Positions 34,410 through 44,689 of a stretch of DNA of 64,000 nt are shown piece by piece. The stretch comes from Gautieria morchelliformis (lineage: Eukaryota > Basidiomycota > Agaricomycetes > Gomphales > Gomphaceae), in the NCBI GenBank assembly GCA_015179125.1, contig WHVA01000130.1, positions 174,621 to 238,620 of the forward strand. The letters run 5' to 3'. A program made the translations under genes and the position numbers. Numbering within the stretch: the first letter of the stretch is position 1; every line of letters starts with the position of its first letter. The notes under the pieces are model-generated. The model saw only the letters and a program-made list of their open reading frames with translations. It had not been told where the DNA came from and ran no database searches.

Positions 34410-35280
34410 ATGTCGTCTTTCAAGCGTCTCGTAGCCTCAGGCATTATTGTTGCGGCCTCTTTAATCCAGGCTAAGGCTGAGACTCACACCGTCACGTTTA
34501 CCAACAAGTTAGGAATGCCTGTTTGTCTGGCGCAGCATACTAATGTTCTTGATTATCTTTCAGATGTGGCTTTGGAACGGTACGCTGTAGCCTCACCCCA
34601 GTACCTTGTGTTTGACCCGGACTCTGTTTACAGCCTACCTTGAAAGCAAATGGTCAGACGCTTTCCACGGGAGGAGCCTTTACTTCCAACGGGCCCCTCA
34701 TTGCTGCAATCGCGTAAGTAGTGCAACGCGTCTGTAGTTCTTAACGTTCATCTTTGTGAAATCCATTACAGATATTTGCAGACAGGTAAAGCATACTACC
34801 AGTCGATTCTACATAAACTCAAATAAGTACCTAGGCAATTGTGGTGCTAATGGTGAAGGCTGCACGCTTATTGAAACGACGCTCGTCAATCCTACCAGCC
34901 CGGGCAGTGGGTCCAGTTCGGACATATCCTTGATACCTCCGTAAGTCCATGTCCGCTGTAGTAATATTAGATGCACGGCTCATTCTTTGCTCTAGTCATA
35001 CGTTCTCCGTAACAAGCGGTTTCGGGTGCGGTTTCATTCTTACGAAGTGCAGAGCATACACTCACCTGTGACACATTTTAGATACTTTAACGGGTGCGAC
35101 GGAGCAGGTGCAGACTGCACAAATGCAAATTGCCCGACTGCTTTCCACAAGCCAGATGACACGCATGTCCAGGTCGCCTGCCAGACCCCCAACGTGAGTT
35201 GTGATATATGCAATTCAATATTCTCGCAAGTCTCAACGTGCATCCATTAGGTCAACCTAGCCATCACTTTCTGTGACTGA
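34410..35280 (+). CDS. Small secreted thaumatin-like 'glycopeptide' protein
   Basis: Short secreted Cys-rich protein of the basidiomycete family usually labelled glycopeptide, with a thaumatin/osmotin-like fold. Signal peptide FKRLVASGIIVAASLIQAKA, then ETHTVTFTNKCGFGTPTLKANG, the N-terminal thaumatin-like strand with its Cys. GNCGANGEGCTLIETTLVNP follows, then FGYFNGCDGAGADCTNANC and a C-terminus ending NLAITFCD-TGA at 35278-35280. Eight Cys are visible. About seven exons are joined by short introns (for example 34507-34563, 34581-34632, 34713-34771 and 34940-34995). Role unknown; such proteins are often abundant in fruiting or stress conditions. Looks intact and has a good TATA box. Confidence 0.75.
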
Positions 35281-36534
35281 TGCGCCTATATGTGAACGAC
35301 ATGTACCTATGTAGTCCAGCCGGCACAGCAATGAAATAGAACATTTTTCGCGATTAGTAAAGCCATCCCCGTATTTGTGGTGAATATAAAATAAAGCCTT
35401 GATACTCTTCCTCGGTGGTTCGCCGAATTAGATACATATCTGTAGCTGGCAACTCTGACGAGTCACGACCCTTCCTCAAGCTAGTTCCTCACAAACTAAC
35501 GCAGTGTCCGGCCTTGCACCTGAAAGCGCCTTCCTGGTCCCATCGTTCGGGAGATCCTCACTGTGGATAGCGAACCCATTGAAACCTAGTGGGTTTACCC
35601 ACGGGGTTTCTGTTTTCAGTGGGTACATCATTGAAACAGCCCCCATTGAAACAAACCAATGAAATTTGGGCTTACCGGGTTTCCTCAAAAAAACCAATGA
35701 AATTATTCAAGTGGTTGGACCAGTAGAATTTTCAGTGGCTTTGTCACTTAGTTTCTGTGCCATAGGAACTACATATTCAACATAATTATCATGAGAATTT
35801 CAGTGCTCGAAGGCCTGGATTGCCGTTGTTCGCACACTTAAAATTTTTCAAGATAGCTCATGGAGCACTCAGTGAAATCCAGTGAATTAATATATATATT
35901 TCTGGGCAAATATACTGAAGTTTCCATATATGTATCAATGAATTTCCATGCTTGAGGTGCCGGAACGCTACTGCAGCCCCAAGTGACAACTGCTTTTGAG
36001 ATACAGCACTAAGTATACACTGTAGAAAGAATAAGCGCTATATTTCAGTTCCGCTTGCACTACAGCTAAATTACAGTACCGACTTGTACTTAAATTTAGG
36101 TACAGGAAAAAATGCAAAGTCCAAATGATGAATGAGATTTTTTTAAAATCTAATCATGATCAATCTCCAGAAGTCAACTAAGTACTAGTGCAAGTGCCTG
36201 GGGTATGATCGCAAGTTGCGCTAATACCTAGTAGGCAAGATAATTGATTTCCGGCGGAAGGCGAAAGGCACAGGACGAGTCGGAGTACAACCTGGCTGAC
36301 TAATGCAAGAACGAATGTATGCGCACTCTTCATCCTTCGCTCTCGCCATCGCCACCACGGTCAGCCCGTCAACTCGCCTTGTTGTAGCGCACATAGTATT
36401 CTTCTCCCACTTTCCTCCTTACACCCGTGTCCTGGTTGGGCAGAGTCTTGAACTCAGCCTGACCGCACACGCGAGATTGATCCCTCCTGCACAGTTACCA
36501 GACCGCCTGCACGCTCAGCCGCAACCTGAGTGAT
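35281..36534. repeat. AT-rich intergenic with repeat debris
   Basis: Contains a 39-bp copy of a Rab18-like exon (35401-35439) and a palindrome-rich segment (about 35530-35700) with repeated CATTGAAAC motifs. Inverted relatives of that segment occur at about 38640-38800. The rest (35700-36250) is AT-rich with no gene. Confidence 0.5.
35401..35439 (+). pseudogene. Fragment of a Rab18-like exon
   Basis: Thirty-nine bp matching 31995-32033 with three mismatches, encoding LPRWFAELDTY in the parent gene. It has no neighbouring Rab sequence, so it is a dispersed exon scrap. Confidence 0.7.
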
Positions 36535-37682
36535 GCTGTTGCACACGGCCGACAAGGCGCCTGCGCTGAAGCCTATCGTGAGCGCGTCCGCGAGAGAAGG
36601 CCATAATGTCCGTGCCATCAAGTTGGACGTGGCGTCTTCCGGGGTGAGTTTCTTTCTCCATGACTTCACACTTCCACCTCACGCATCGTTCGTAGTCCGT
36701 CCACAATGTCGTCGAGCTCACCGATGGGCACATCGATCTTCTGATCAACGCCGCCGGTTCGCGCGGCTACCCGGCACTCAAGATCTGGGATCTGAAGAGG
36801 AGCGAATTGGAGGATGAGGTTGGCCATATAATATAGTTGCTGTGATGGACATGGTGCTGACGTGATTCGTGAATGCGCTCAGCTCCGCAACAACCTTGTA
36901 GGAGCCATCGCATTCACGAGTGCCCTGATTCCATACTTGAGGCCCATGCCAGCCGAGGAGAAAAAAGAAGAGAAGGAGGAGGAGGAGACTAAACCGGAGA
37001 AGGATGAAACAGCCGAGGTGAAGGATGACAAGGAGGCAGTGAAGGAAGAGAAGGCTACCGAGACGGAAGAGACACCTGCAGAAAACAAAGCAGAGAAGCC
37101 TGAGGAGACGGAGAAGCCGGCGGATGCGGCGACCCTCCAGACTGAAAAGGAGACAAAACTCGACATCCAAGAAGCTGAGCCCAGCGCTGCGGCCAGTGCC
37201 CCAGACGCCACGCCTGCAAGCGACGAGGCCCCAGCCGCACAGCCCACTGACGCCGTGCCCCCAGCGCCCCCACCCTCCGTCCTCCCGGCGCAGCCATTCG
37301 TGGTCTTCCTCGCGCCCTCCAACCTGATCCAGAACATGGCCGGCGCCGTGCCGACGGGCAGCGCCTTCACGCCGAGCCCATGCACGCTCTTCTCGCTCTC
37401 ACGCGCGGAGCTACAGGTCGCGATCGCCAAGTACTCGGGCTTGGAGGATGGGGCGTCGGCGTCATGGGGCTGGAGCGGCACGGACTGGACGATCCGGTGA
37501 GTGCAGTGCATTGAGACTAGTCTGACAGGGGTGATTCTTATGGGTGTAGCATTCGGAGGTCCGAGATGGGTCAATCTCAGCGAGCATCTAGACTGTTCAC
37601 CTTGTTGTTCGGTGGTGCCGCAGAGCTTTATGAAGAAGGAAATACGCTGGACGGTTTGTTAAATCCGTCCGCCCCGGGTTAG
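36535..37682 (+). CDS. SDR-like (Rossmann) protein with large acidic insert
   Basis: Four exons read in phase: 36535-36641 or so, 36696-36819, 36885-37498 and 37551-37682. Exons 1-2 give LDVASSG-SVHNVVELTDGHIDLLINAAG, where the DLLINAAG block is the short-chain dehydrogenase NNAG-type motif. RNNLVGAIAFTSALIPYLRP then fits the following SDR helix. After that comes a Glu/Lys/Ala/Pro-rich stretch of roughly 110 residues (36955-37290), then QPFVVFLAPSNLIQNMAG. The last exon ends LYEEGNTLDGLLNPSAPG-TAG. The usual glycine-rich TGxxxGIG start and the YxxxK catalytic pair are not seen, so it may be a non-catalytic family member (such as a DUF1776-like protein), may lack a 5' exon, or may be decaying. 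Confidence 0.45.
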
Positions 37683-38400
37683 TCGTTGATTCGCATGATC
37701 GAACTGTTCCAATCCTTCGACTTCGAGTGGCACAATGGCCCAGGTTCTCCACCACTGCACCAGGTAGCTGTCCCAGCTGTTCTTCATGGCGGAAGCTGTC
37801 GCACGATTTGATAGAGAGACCGATTGAGGCTGTGAAAAGGAATATGGTGAGTTGGGCGTTCGCTCGACCCATCCCCTGTGTACAACACGTACATCAATGA
37901 TCCCTCCTCCAATATTTCCAACAAGCATATGAGGTATGTTAGTATTTTGAGAACTAACAGAACCGGTCAGCACCTTTCTGTGCCTATCGCGGCGGCGGGT
38001 GTGGGTGTGGGCGCGAGCTCGAACTCGGCACGCTCGGGCATGACTGCGCTCACGACGACGATGTCGAGCAGTGCGCTGATGGCTGCGGATGTGGAGCTCG
38101 ACATCAAGGAGCGCGCACTGCACCTGGCGGTCGAGGAGACGTTTGAGGAGATCGGGCGGCAGTGGATGCCGTGGGCAGCGAATGGGCGCGCCATACGTGT
38201 GGGCGAGCTTATCCTGATTGTGGACTTGGACACATTGTACTGGAGGATTGCCTCAGGGATGTGGCGTGGGAGCTGGCGGAATCCCCCAAGGTAGCGATCA
38301 TTGAGCATGAGTCGGGTGCGTGTGGCCGACGGCGGGGGTTGCTAGCCACGACTGATTCTGTTTTTCTTTTCATGGATTGGAAAGCGGTATTTCAGTGATT
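37683..38400 (+). pseudogene. Possible decayed GC-rich gene fragment
   Basis: Unrecognised. From about 37965 to 38300 the codons are strongly GC-biased and two frames look protein-like: MTALTTTMSSSALMAADVELDIKERALHLAVEE... in one, and HIVLEDCLRDVAWELAESPKVAIIEHES in another from about 38215. The switch of frame suggests a missed intron or a frameshift. I cannot assign a family. Confidence 0.25.
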
Positions 38401-39477
38401 TTCACCTTATGTTTCATCTGTATTTTCCCTTGTATATATTGATTTATGACTTGAAATAATGGGGCATTCAGTTGCTGCATCTCTGAAATGTGGTGATAGA
38501 ACCACGGGGTCGTAAGTGACTATCTCATGGGAACCCAGTGGTCGTCGACTCGAAATGCCTGGTTCAATCCATTGGTCTTCCGTTGTAGGATCCCTGAATA
38601 CACATGAGTCAACCCCTGAAACCAACTCATTGAAACGAAACTTTTTCCACTGAAACCGATTCATTGAATTTTCAACGGGTTCTATTGGTATTTACACTAG
38701 CTATAATGGTTTATATACTGAATCCTCAGTGGGTCCACCCAATAGGATTCATTGGGTTGACTACCCACAGTGTCCTTGTTGAAACTAGGACAGACAGTCC
38801 GGTAGGTACCTTGGCTTTTGGAAGATCACAGGGTCGTTCTGATATCCGAAAGTCTACACCCAGGTCATGAAGGCATCTCAAGTTCCCTGAAGTGAAAGGG
38901 GACTCACATGATTGAATTGATACCCACTGTATGCAGGAGTTCTAAGCTGAACCGTAGTCCAGTTACATCATGTCTCAGCTTTGACACCTTATCTCTCTCC
39001 CTCTAACCCTTCTTCATTTAATCCTTCCAGAAATGCGGCAGATAGTTCTCCTTCAGATTAATTGCCTTCTATTTCCTGGTGGTTGTTTTGAGACGCAGCC
39101 CCTGTATGTCTGCTTGTGATGATAATTCCATTTTCACAATAGGAAATTGTCATAGATCCTGGGGTCGCATGCGTGTCTGGCTGTCTGCATGGGTCAACGA
39201 TGATGGACACCATTCTATCACCTCCCGCCAGTCATGCCCTCTCTCCTCACCCAATCCTGCATCTCCACCACCTACACTCTGTGCACCCAGCGCAGTCATG
39301 TGTTCTCAACAACAGCATAGGATGCCATCGCTGCTCTGGCTTGGTTATGAAACAGTTCCACATCTGCTGACACATTTGATGTCAAGATCTAGGTTGTAGA
39401 GTGTGCCTAAAATCATAAATAGGACTGCTAATCAATGAGCGTCCGTGGGTTCCAAACAATGAACCACCACTCTGTTC
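38401..39477. other. Intergenic with MITE-like repeat
   Basis: 38590-38800 holds TTGAAAC/GGGTT-rich sequence that resembles the segment at 35530-35650 in inverted orientation (shared CACTGTGG, CCCATTGAAAC and GTGGGT blocks). No gene recognised in the remainder. Confidence 0.4.
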
Positions 39478-39921
39478 ATGTCAGGGGACACCCTGTTTTC
39501 CAGTTCTGACACCATCCCAACTAGTTCTGGCACCACCCTGAGTTCTGCTTCCATTTCCAATTCCAATTCTGGAAACCTGCTTTTGGGAGAACTTCCACCA
39601 GTTCTGTTCACTTCAGCCATTCCACTCTATTCTCTGACTTCTACTTTCAGAACAGTATCGGAAGTCAAACAACTTGCTTAGTACATGGCATCCAGGGTTG
39701 ATCAAGGGTCGGGGAGGCCAGGGGAATGCAGGGTTGATGGCAAGTGCCAGGTGTTGGCCCTGGCTGCAGACTAGCATAGTATAATATGGGCTTGCTGGCA
39801 TTGGGGGTTCTTAGACTTTTCTCTTCAGATTTACCCTTGTCAGGTGAGAATCCCCTCTCTTGTTTCTTTCTGTTCATTTATGTATGTACTTTGGATTTGC
39901 CCTTGTCAGTTGTGTGGTGGT
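39478..39921 (+). repeat. Repeat V, left part (interrupted by LTR copy D)
   Basis: Closely matches 55185-55606: the same GGGGACACCCTGTTTTCC start, a Ser-rich low-complexity section, and GGTGAGAATCCCCTCTCTTG. Copy D is inserted at its GTGGT/GTAGT site, and the right part resumes at 40937 with GTAGTGTGATCTCCACA. Probably an LTR or its internal edge; no coding domain recognised. Confidence 0.7.
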
Positions 39922-40936
39922 TGTCATGACTCGTTTATTTCTTGTACCCAGCTATCCCTATTTTCCCTTTCACCACTCCTCCTCTATGTTCGCTCGGCTT
40001 CGCCCTTCCCTTCCATCATGCCCCCTCTATGTTCGCACCATTCGCTCTTCGCCGCATTTGCCAACCAACCATTCGCTACTCGCATCATTTGCCAGTAGGC
40101 ACGCCATCAAACATGATCGACATCCTTTACCCGACTTGATGGTTCATCACTGGTCCCATCATCTTCTCGACTCAACCCCCTTTGGGTGTTCCTATGGCCA
40201 GGATGCATTCGTGGGACGTCCTACCTGTAGATCGTGTGGGATCAACCCAGCAGACCAAGAGTCCGTGCAGGGTAACATGTATGCAGGTCTCAAGGCGTGT
40301 TTTCGTACATAGGTACCTTCGCCCTCTTTCCTCTCCGTCGTTTCATGTTCGCACTCCTCTTTCATTCTATTGTATATGTGTTTCATCTATTTGTATCCCG
40401 ACTGAGCACCCCTATCCAACCCTGACTCAAGACGGCCTCTTTCCTATTTGCTAGCATCATATGAGCATTTGGTATAAGTAGTCTACATTTGCATGTATAT
40501 TCCCCAGTTCAATTATCATATGTCTATCTTGTGCAAAACTTGACCTCACTGTGACCATCATCTTGAGCCCTCTCCTATAGATTCCTATCTTCGACCAGAG
40601 GAGGACTTAAGCACCACTAGGTGAGTTTTTGTACTTCACCTTCATTACCTTAGCCTTTGTACTATTATTGGTGCTATCGGTGAAGGGCTTTGAAGGAGCG
40701 CCTTTTTGCTGCTTAAACAACCTTTCTGTGACACCTTGCACATTACATCGTCAAGTGTTATGGGCTACTTCACTACGACTGTAGATAGGGCGAGCTCCGT
40801 TCGGGCAGTCCTCTTACCTTCTGAACATTTATTGGTTCATCTCATTCACCGAATGGCACACTTCTTTGCACAAGCTATTCGGGCATTCGCTGTGTTCACT
40901 AATACACGATATTAATGCCTAAAAACCAATCTTGAC
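39922..40936 (-). mobile_element. Solo LTR, family LTR-1, copy D (1015 bp, TSD GTGGT/GTAGT)
   Basis: Plus strand starts TGTCATGACTCG and ends CCAATCTTGACA. Flanks are GTGGT (39917-39921) and GTAGT (40937-40941), a duplication with one change. The uninterrupted target is preserved at 55602-55606 (TGTGTG-GTAGT-GTGATC), which proves the boundaries. Short subfamily, like copy C. Confidence 0.9.
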
Positions 40937-40941
40937 AGTAG

Positions 40942-41525
40942 TGTGATCTCCACAGCTAGCTAGGGTTGCTGTTACAGCAGAAAAGTCTCTCCACTAGAGG
41001 ACTGGCGGTCATACTGCACATCATACTTGCCATAAGAGAGGGGACACCAGGAACCAGCACCCCTGACATAAGTGAGTGCTTAGATCACACGACCCACCAA
41101 ATTGAAAGACTTGGATCTCAATTTTTCAAAAAGTGTGCCAGGAAATTCAATTTTGATATAGAGAAGTGTAAATTTTGTATCTAGTTACTCTACTTTTGAT
41201 TGACTTGCTAATATGTTACTGGGTAAGGGACTCTCTCCATGTTTGACCAAATCGCTGTGTCACGTGGCACATGACCTCCTGGAATGGTCATGTGTCACTG
41301 AGCGCCAACGTCCAAGCACTGAGATAGCTGACAAATCATGTCACATGATGCGCCAAATGTTGTGGTTGGAAAATACAAAATGTGTCCCAAACGGTTCCAA
41401 AACACAAAATAAAGTATTTGGAAAAAAATTCTTAGTCTGCACTTCAAGAGTATATAACTCAGCCACCCTGCATTATTTAGCTAAACCCTTTCCTACAAAT
41501 TCAAACTCGACACATTGAGAGAAAC
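40942..41525. repeat. Retroelement remnants between copies D and E
   Basis: No gene. Carries a 20-bp-plus segment at 41040-41062 (GGGACACCAGGAACCAGCAC) that recurs inverted at 41619-41641 inside the next LTR, plus E-box-like CACGTG/CACATG sites near 41258-41355. This indicates two related LTR fragments in opposite orientation. Confidence 0.5.
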
Positions 41526-41714
41526 TGTTAGGACTCAAATGAGTCAGAACTTAATGTAGGTGGGTGGAATTGAGGATGTCGGAAGGTGGCTGCGACTGGC
41601 CTGCTCGCTTATATAAAGGGTGCTGGTTCCTGGTGTCCCCTATCTTAGGTGCATTTGGAATCGGAGATAGTGACTTGTAGATTGCAACCTCTTCTGTGCA
41701 TATGGTGTATGACA
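41526..41714 (-). mobile_element. Short LTR (189 bp) with adjacent polypurine tract
   Basis: Plus strand starts TGTTAGGACTC and ends GGTGTATGACA (TG...CA). On the minus strand it is immediately preceded by AAGAAGGGGGGA (41715-41726), a good polypurine tract, so it reads as a minus-oriented 3' LTR. It has a TTATATAAAG box at 41611-41620. LTR copy E is inserted two bases upstream of the tract. Confidence 0.55.
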
Positions 41715-41728
41715 TCCCCCCTTCTTAC

Positions 41729-43160
41729 TGTCAAGATTGGTTTTTAGGCGTTAATATCGTGTATTAGTGAACATAGCGAATGCCCGAATAACTTGTGTGA
41801 ATAAGTATGCCGTTCGGCGAATAGGGTGAACCAATAAATGTTCAGAAGATAAGAGGGCTGCCCAAACGGAGCTTGCCCTATCTACAGTCATAGCAAAATA
41901 GCCCATGGCACTTGACGATATAATGTGCAAGGTGTCACCGAAAGGTTGTCTAAGTAGTGACAATCCTTTCGCCGGCGAAGGCGCTCCTTCGGGGCCCTTC
42001 GCCGACAGCATGGAAAATAGTTCGAAGGTTAAAGTAACAAAGGTGAAGTATGAAAACTCACCAGCGGTGCTTAAGTCCTCTTCTGGTCGAAGATAGAAAT
42101 CTACAGGTGAGGGCTCAAGACGATGATCACAGTGAGGTCAAGTTTGCACAAGATAGACGTATGATAATTGAACTGGGGAATATACATGCGAATGTAAACT
42201 ACTTATATTGAATGCTTATAAGGTATCAGCGAATAGGAAAGAGGCCGTCATGAGTCAGGGTTGGATAGGGGTGCACAGTCACGATACAAATAGATGAAAT
42301 AAACATACAATAGAGTGAGGGAGGGGTGCGAATCATGAAACGACAGAGAGGAAAGAGGGCGAAGGCACTTATGTACGAAACCACATCTTGGGACCTGCAT
42401 ATATGCTACCCTGCACGGACTCTTCGTCTACTGGGTTGATCCCACACGACCTACGGGTAGGACGTCCCGCGAACGCATCCCGGCCATATGAACACCTAAA
42501 GGGGTTGGATCGAGAAGCTGATGGAGCCAGTGATGAACCATCATGCCGGGTAAGAGATGTCGATCGTGTTTGATGGCGTGCCTGCTGGTGAATGATGCGA
42601 GCAGTGAATGGTCATTCGGCGAAATGCGGCGAAGGGCGAATAGAATGGTCATAGAAGAGCCGTGGCCCAAGGGGAGGGCGAAGCCACACGAACATAGAGT
42701 GTTAGTAATCGGGACGATGACACCGCCGAGGCAGAGCCGGCACGCATTTAGCCGGAGGTTCGAGATCGCTCTCGACCCCGGGTTACTGGTGCACCGGCAT
42801 CGCATCGGCACAGCAGCTCGAAGGGATTGGTAATATAATGGACACCATATTTTGTATATAAAGGAACGATCTACTTGAGATCAATAGAGAATAACAGTTT
42901 ATTATATCTCCTTCGTCCCACATAGAGGAGGACTGGGGAAATGGAATATAGGGCTACGAGGTTTGAGCCAGGGAGGTGATAGGACCCATGATGAACCATT
43001 GAGCCGGGGAGAAGGCGTTGATCAGGTACAGATAGTGCTGGGACATGCGAATGATGTGAAAGCGAATAAACATTTGGCAAATTCAGCGAGGAGCAAACAG
43101 GGAGAACATAAAAGTGGGGTGTCGAGGTTACTGGGTATACAAAATAGATGGGTCATGACA
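41729..43160 (+). mobile_element. Solo LTR, family LTR-1, copy E (1432 bp with nested insert, TSD CTTAC)
   Basis: Starts TGTCAAGATTGG and ends GGGTCATGACA. Flanked by CTTAC at 41724-41728 and 43161-43165, a perfect 5-bp duplication. It contains the GGCGAAGGCGCTCC segment also seen in copy C and a nested 222-bp TG...CA insertion at 42700-42921. Without that insert and its duplication it would be about 1205 bp, close to copies A and B. Confidence 0.9.
42700..42921 (+). mobile_element. 222-bp solo LTR nested in copy E (TSD TAGAG)
   Basis: TGTTAGTAATCGG...CGTCCCACA, absent from the other LTR-1 copies at this point and flanked by TAGAG at 42695-42699 and 42922-42926. It contains GTATATAAAGG (TATA-like, 42856-42866) and a GC-rich hairpin-forming stretch (42735-42800). 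Size and structure fit a small Copia- or TRIM-type solo LTR. Confidence 0.8.
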
Positions 43161-43975
43161 CTTACATTGAGCTCCCAATACTGGAACACTGGTCCCATAC
43201 TTTTCTGACTTCTGACATGGATCCGGCCAGTTGTCTTCAGAATATGGAAGAGGAGTTGATGTGGAGCACACCAGATTACCTCGATGAGGTACTGCATTGA
43301 CACAGTGAGTTGTGCACACAAAGAAAGACCTAAGAACCATCATGAACCTCAGACATCACCATTTCACCATGATACTGCTTCTCATTCAGGGACATCATGC
43401 CCAATGATGCTGCTACAAGCTCGTCCATATCTTGGTAGCTTAGGGCATCATCAGTGCCATCTGAGTTGCACCATACGATGAGAGTGTGTAGAATACCATG
43501 TGATACAGAGGTGACTTTTACAGTAAGGTCATGTAAAATAATTGATACCTTGCTGACCTTGATAGACGTCTGACTAGTTGTGTGGATGATACACTGAAGC
43601 AATATTTTGTTGCTATGCTCAGCATGAGCTATGAGTGGAGCTGTCGAGCCTTTTTTGTTATACATTTACATTATTTATTTTAGAAGTAATTTGACCGATT
43701 GAAAATGGATCTCCTCAACAAAATGCAGCTCATAAACCTGAGGATATGTGATCTGTATTATTTATGGGGATTTTTCCCACTGTGTGATTTGCATGTAAGG
43801 CTATTTGTATAGTATATGTAGAGTATTTTATTTGACTATCTTATTGCTAGTCAACTACTATGTATAAAGGTTTATATTGTCTCAAGAATAGGTATAGAAC
43901 AGCAGGTCAATGTTGCATGTGCCCGAGACATACCCAGAGTCAAAATGCAAATCGTGAAAATGAAGCACAACCATC
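43161..43975 (-). pseudogene. Remnant of a minus-strand retroelement 3' coding end (unrecognised)
   Basis: An open minus frame at 43665-43330 (...DDALSYQDMDELVAASLGMM...) and the adjacent 43343-43161 frame lie just upstream of the polypurine tract/LTR at 41526-41726 once copy E is removed. This suggests the last coding part of that element. No known domain recognised. 43670-43975 is AT-rich with no gene. Confidence 0.3.
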
Positions 43976-44674
43976 CAGGGCTGTCCTATGAGTCCAGGTT
44001 CCTACAGGTGACTTGCAGTTCAACCTGCCATTTTAACCTGCGGATCCAACTCCCACAAGTCCAGGGGACCCAGCGCTTAAAAACCTGGCAAGTCCAGATT
44101 TGGCTTTGGAATGCTGCAGGTGACTCGTGAACCTGCTGGAGTATTCCAGGGACAGTCATGTGACCACTCTGAACGCCGCCACCACCACCACACACCAGCT
44201 ACCACCATGGTATGCGATGCTGCCGCCGGCTCCCACGCTCCCATGCACCACCTCCTCCTCCACCACTACCAATGCATATGTGCACGCATGGCAGCCACCA
44301 CTGCACGTGCCCAAGCAGACACGCACCCCACCCCACTCTCACACTAGGGCGGTGCGCGTATCTGCCTGGTATGGCGGGTGTGTGCGTGCGAGGAGGCATA
44401 TATGGTGGTGGTGAGTGGGGCGGGGCACATGTATGCACACATGCCCTCTTGCATAGGCGCGTCTCCGCAGGAGGAGACGTGTCATGCACTTGCACAGGGT
44501 GAGCCAGCTCGGGATAATCCGGTGAGCCACCTTGAGTCACCTGCAGGTTTAACCTGTGGGTCCAAGTCAACCTGCAGGAAAACTCAGGTCAAGTCCAGGT
44601 TCCGCTTCTGGAAGCTGGCAAACCTGTGAGTCCCAAGTCCAGGTAACCTGCAGGTTGACTCATGGACAGCCCTG
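43976..44674. mobile_element. Non-autonomous hAT-like element (699 bp, 8-bp TSD CAACCATC)
   Basis: Terminal inverted repeats CAGGGCTGTCC(t)ATGAGTC at the left and GACTCATGGACAGCCCTG at the right. The flanks are identical 8-bp CAACCATC at 43968-43975 and 44675-44682, diagnostic of hAT-type insertion. Subterminal regions carry many AACCTGCAGGTT-like palindromic motifs, again typical of hAT ends. The interior (44170-44480) is GC-rich with His/Thr-like simple repeats and encodes no transposase, so it depends on an autonomous relative. Confidence 0.88.
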
Positions 44675-44689
44675 CAACCATCTGGCCAA

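Noticed and set aside
36879-37574. 231-codon minus ORF rich in Ser/Ala
   Set aside because: Antisense of the SDR-like exon's acidic stretch; composition artefact.
42735-42800. tRNA-like segment (GGTTCGAGATCGC) in the nested LTR
   Set aside because: No cloverleaf can be drawn; only the T-loop-like string is present.
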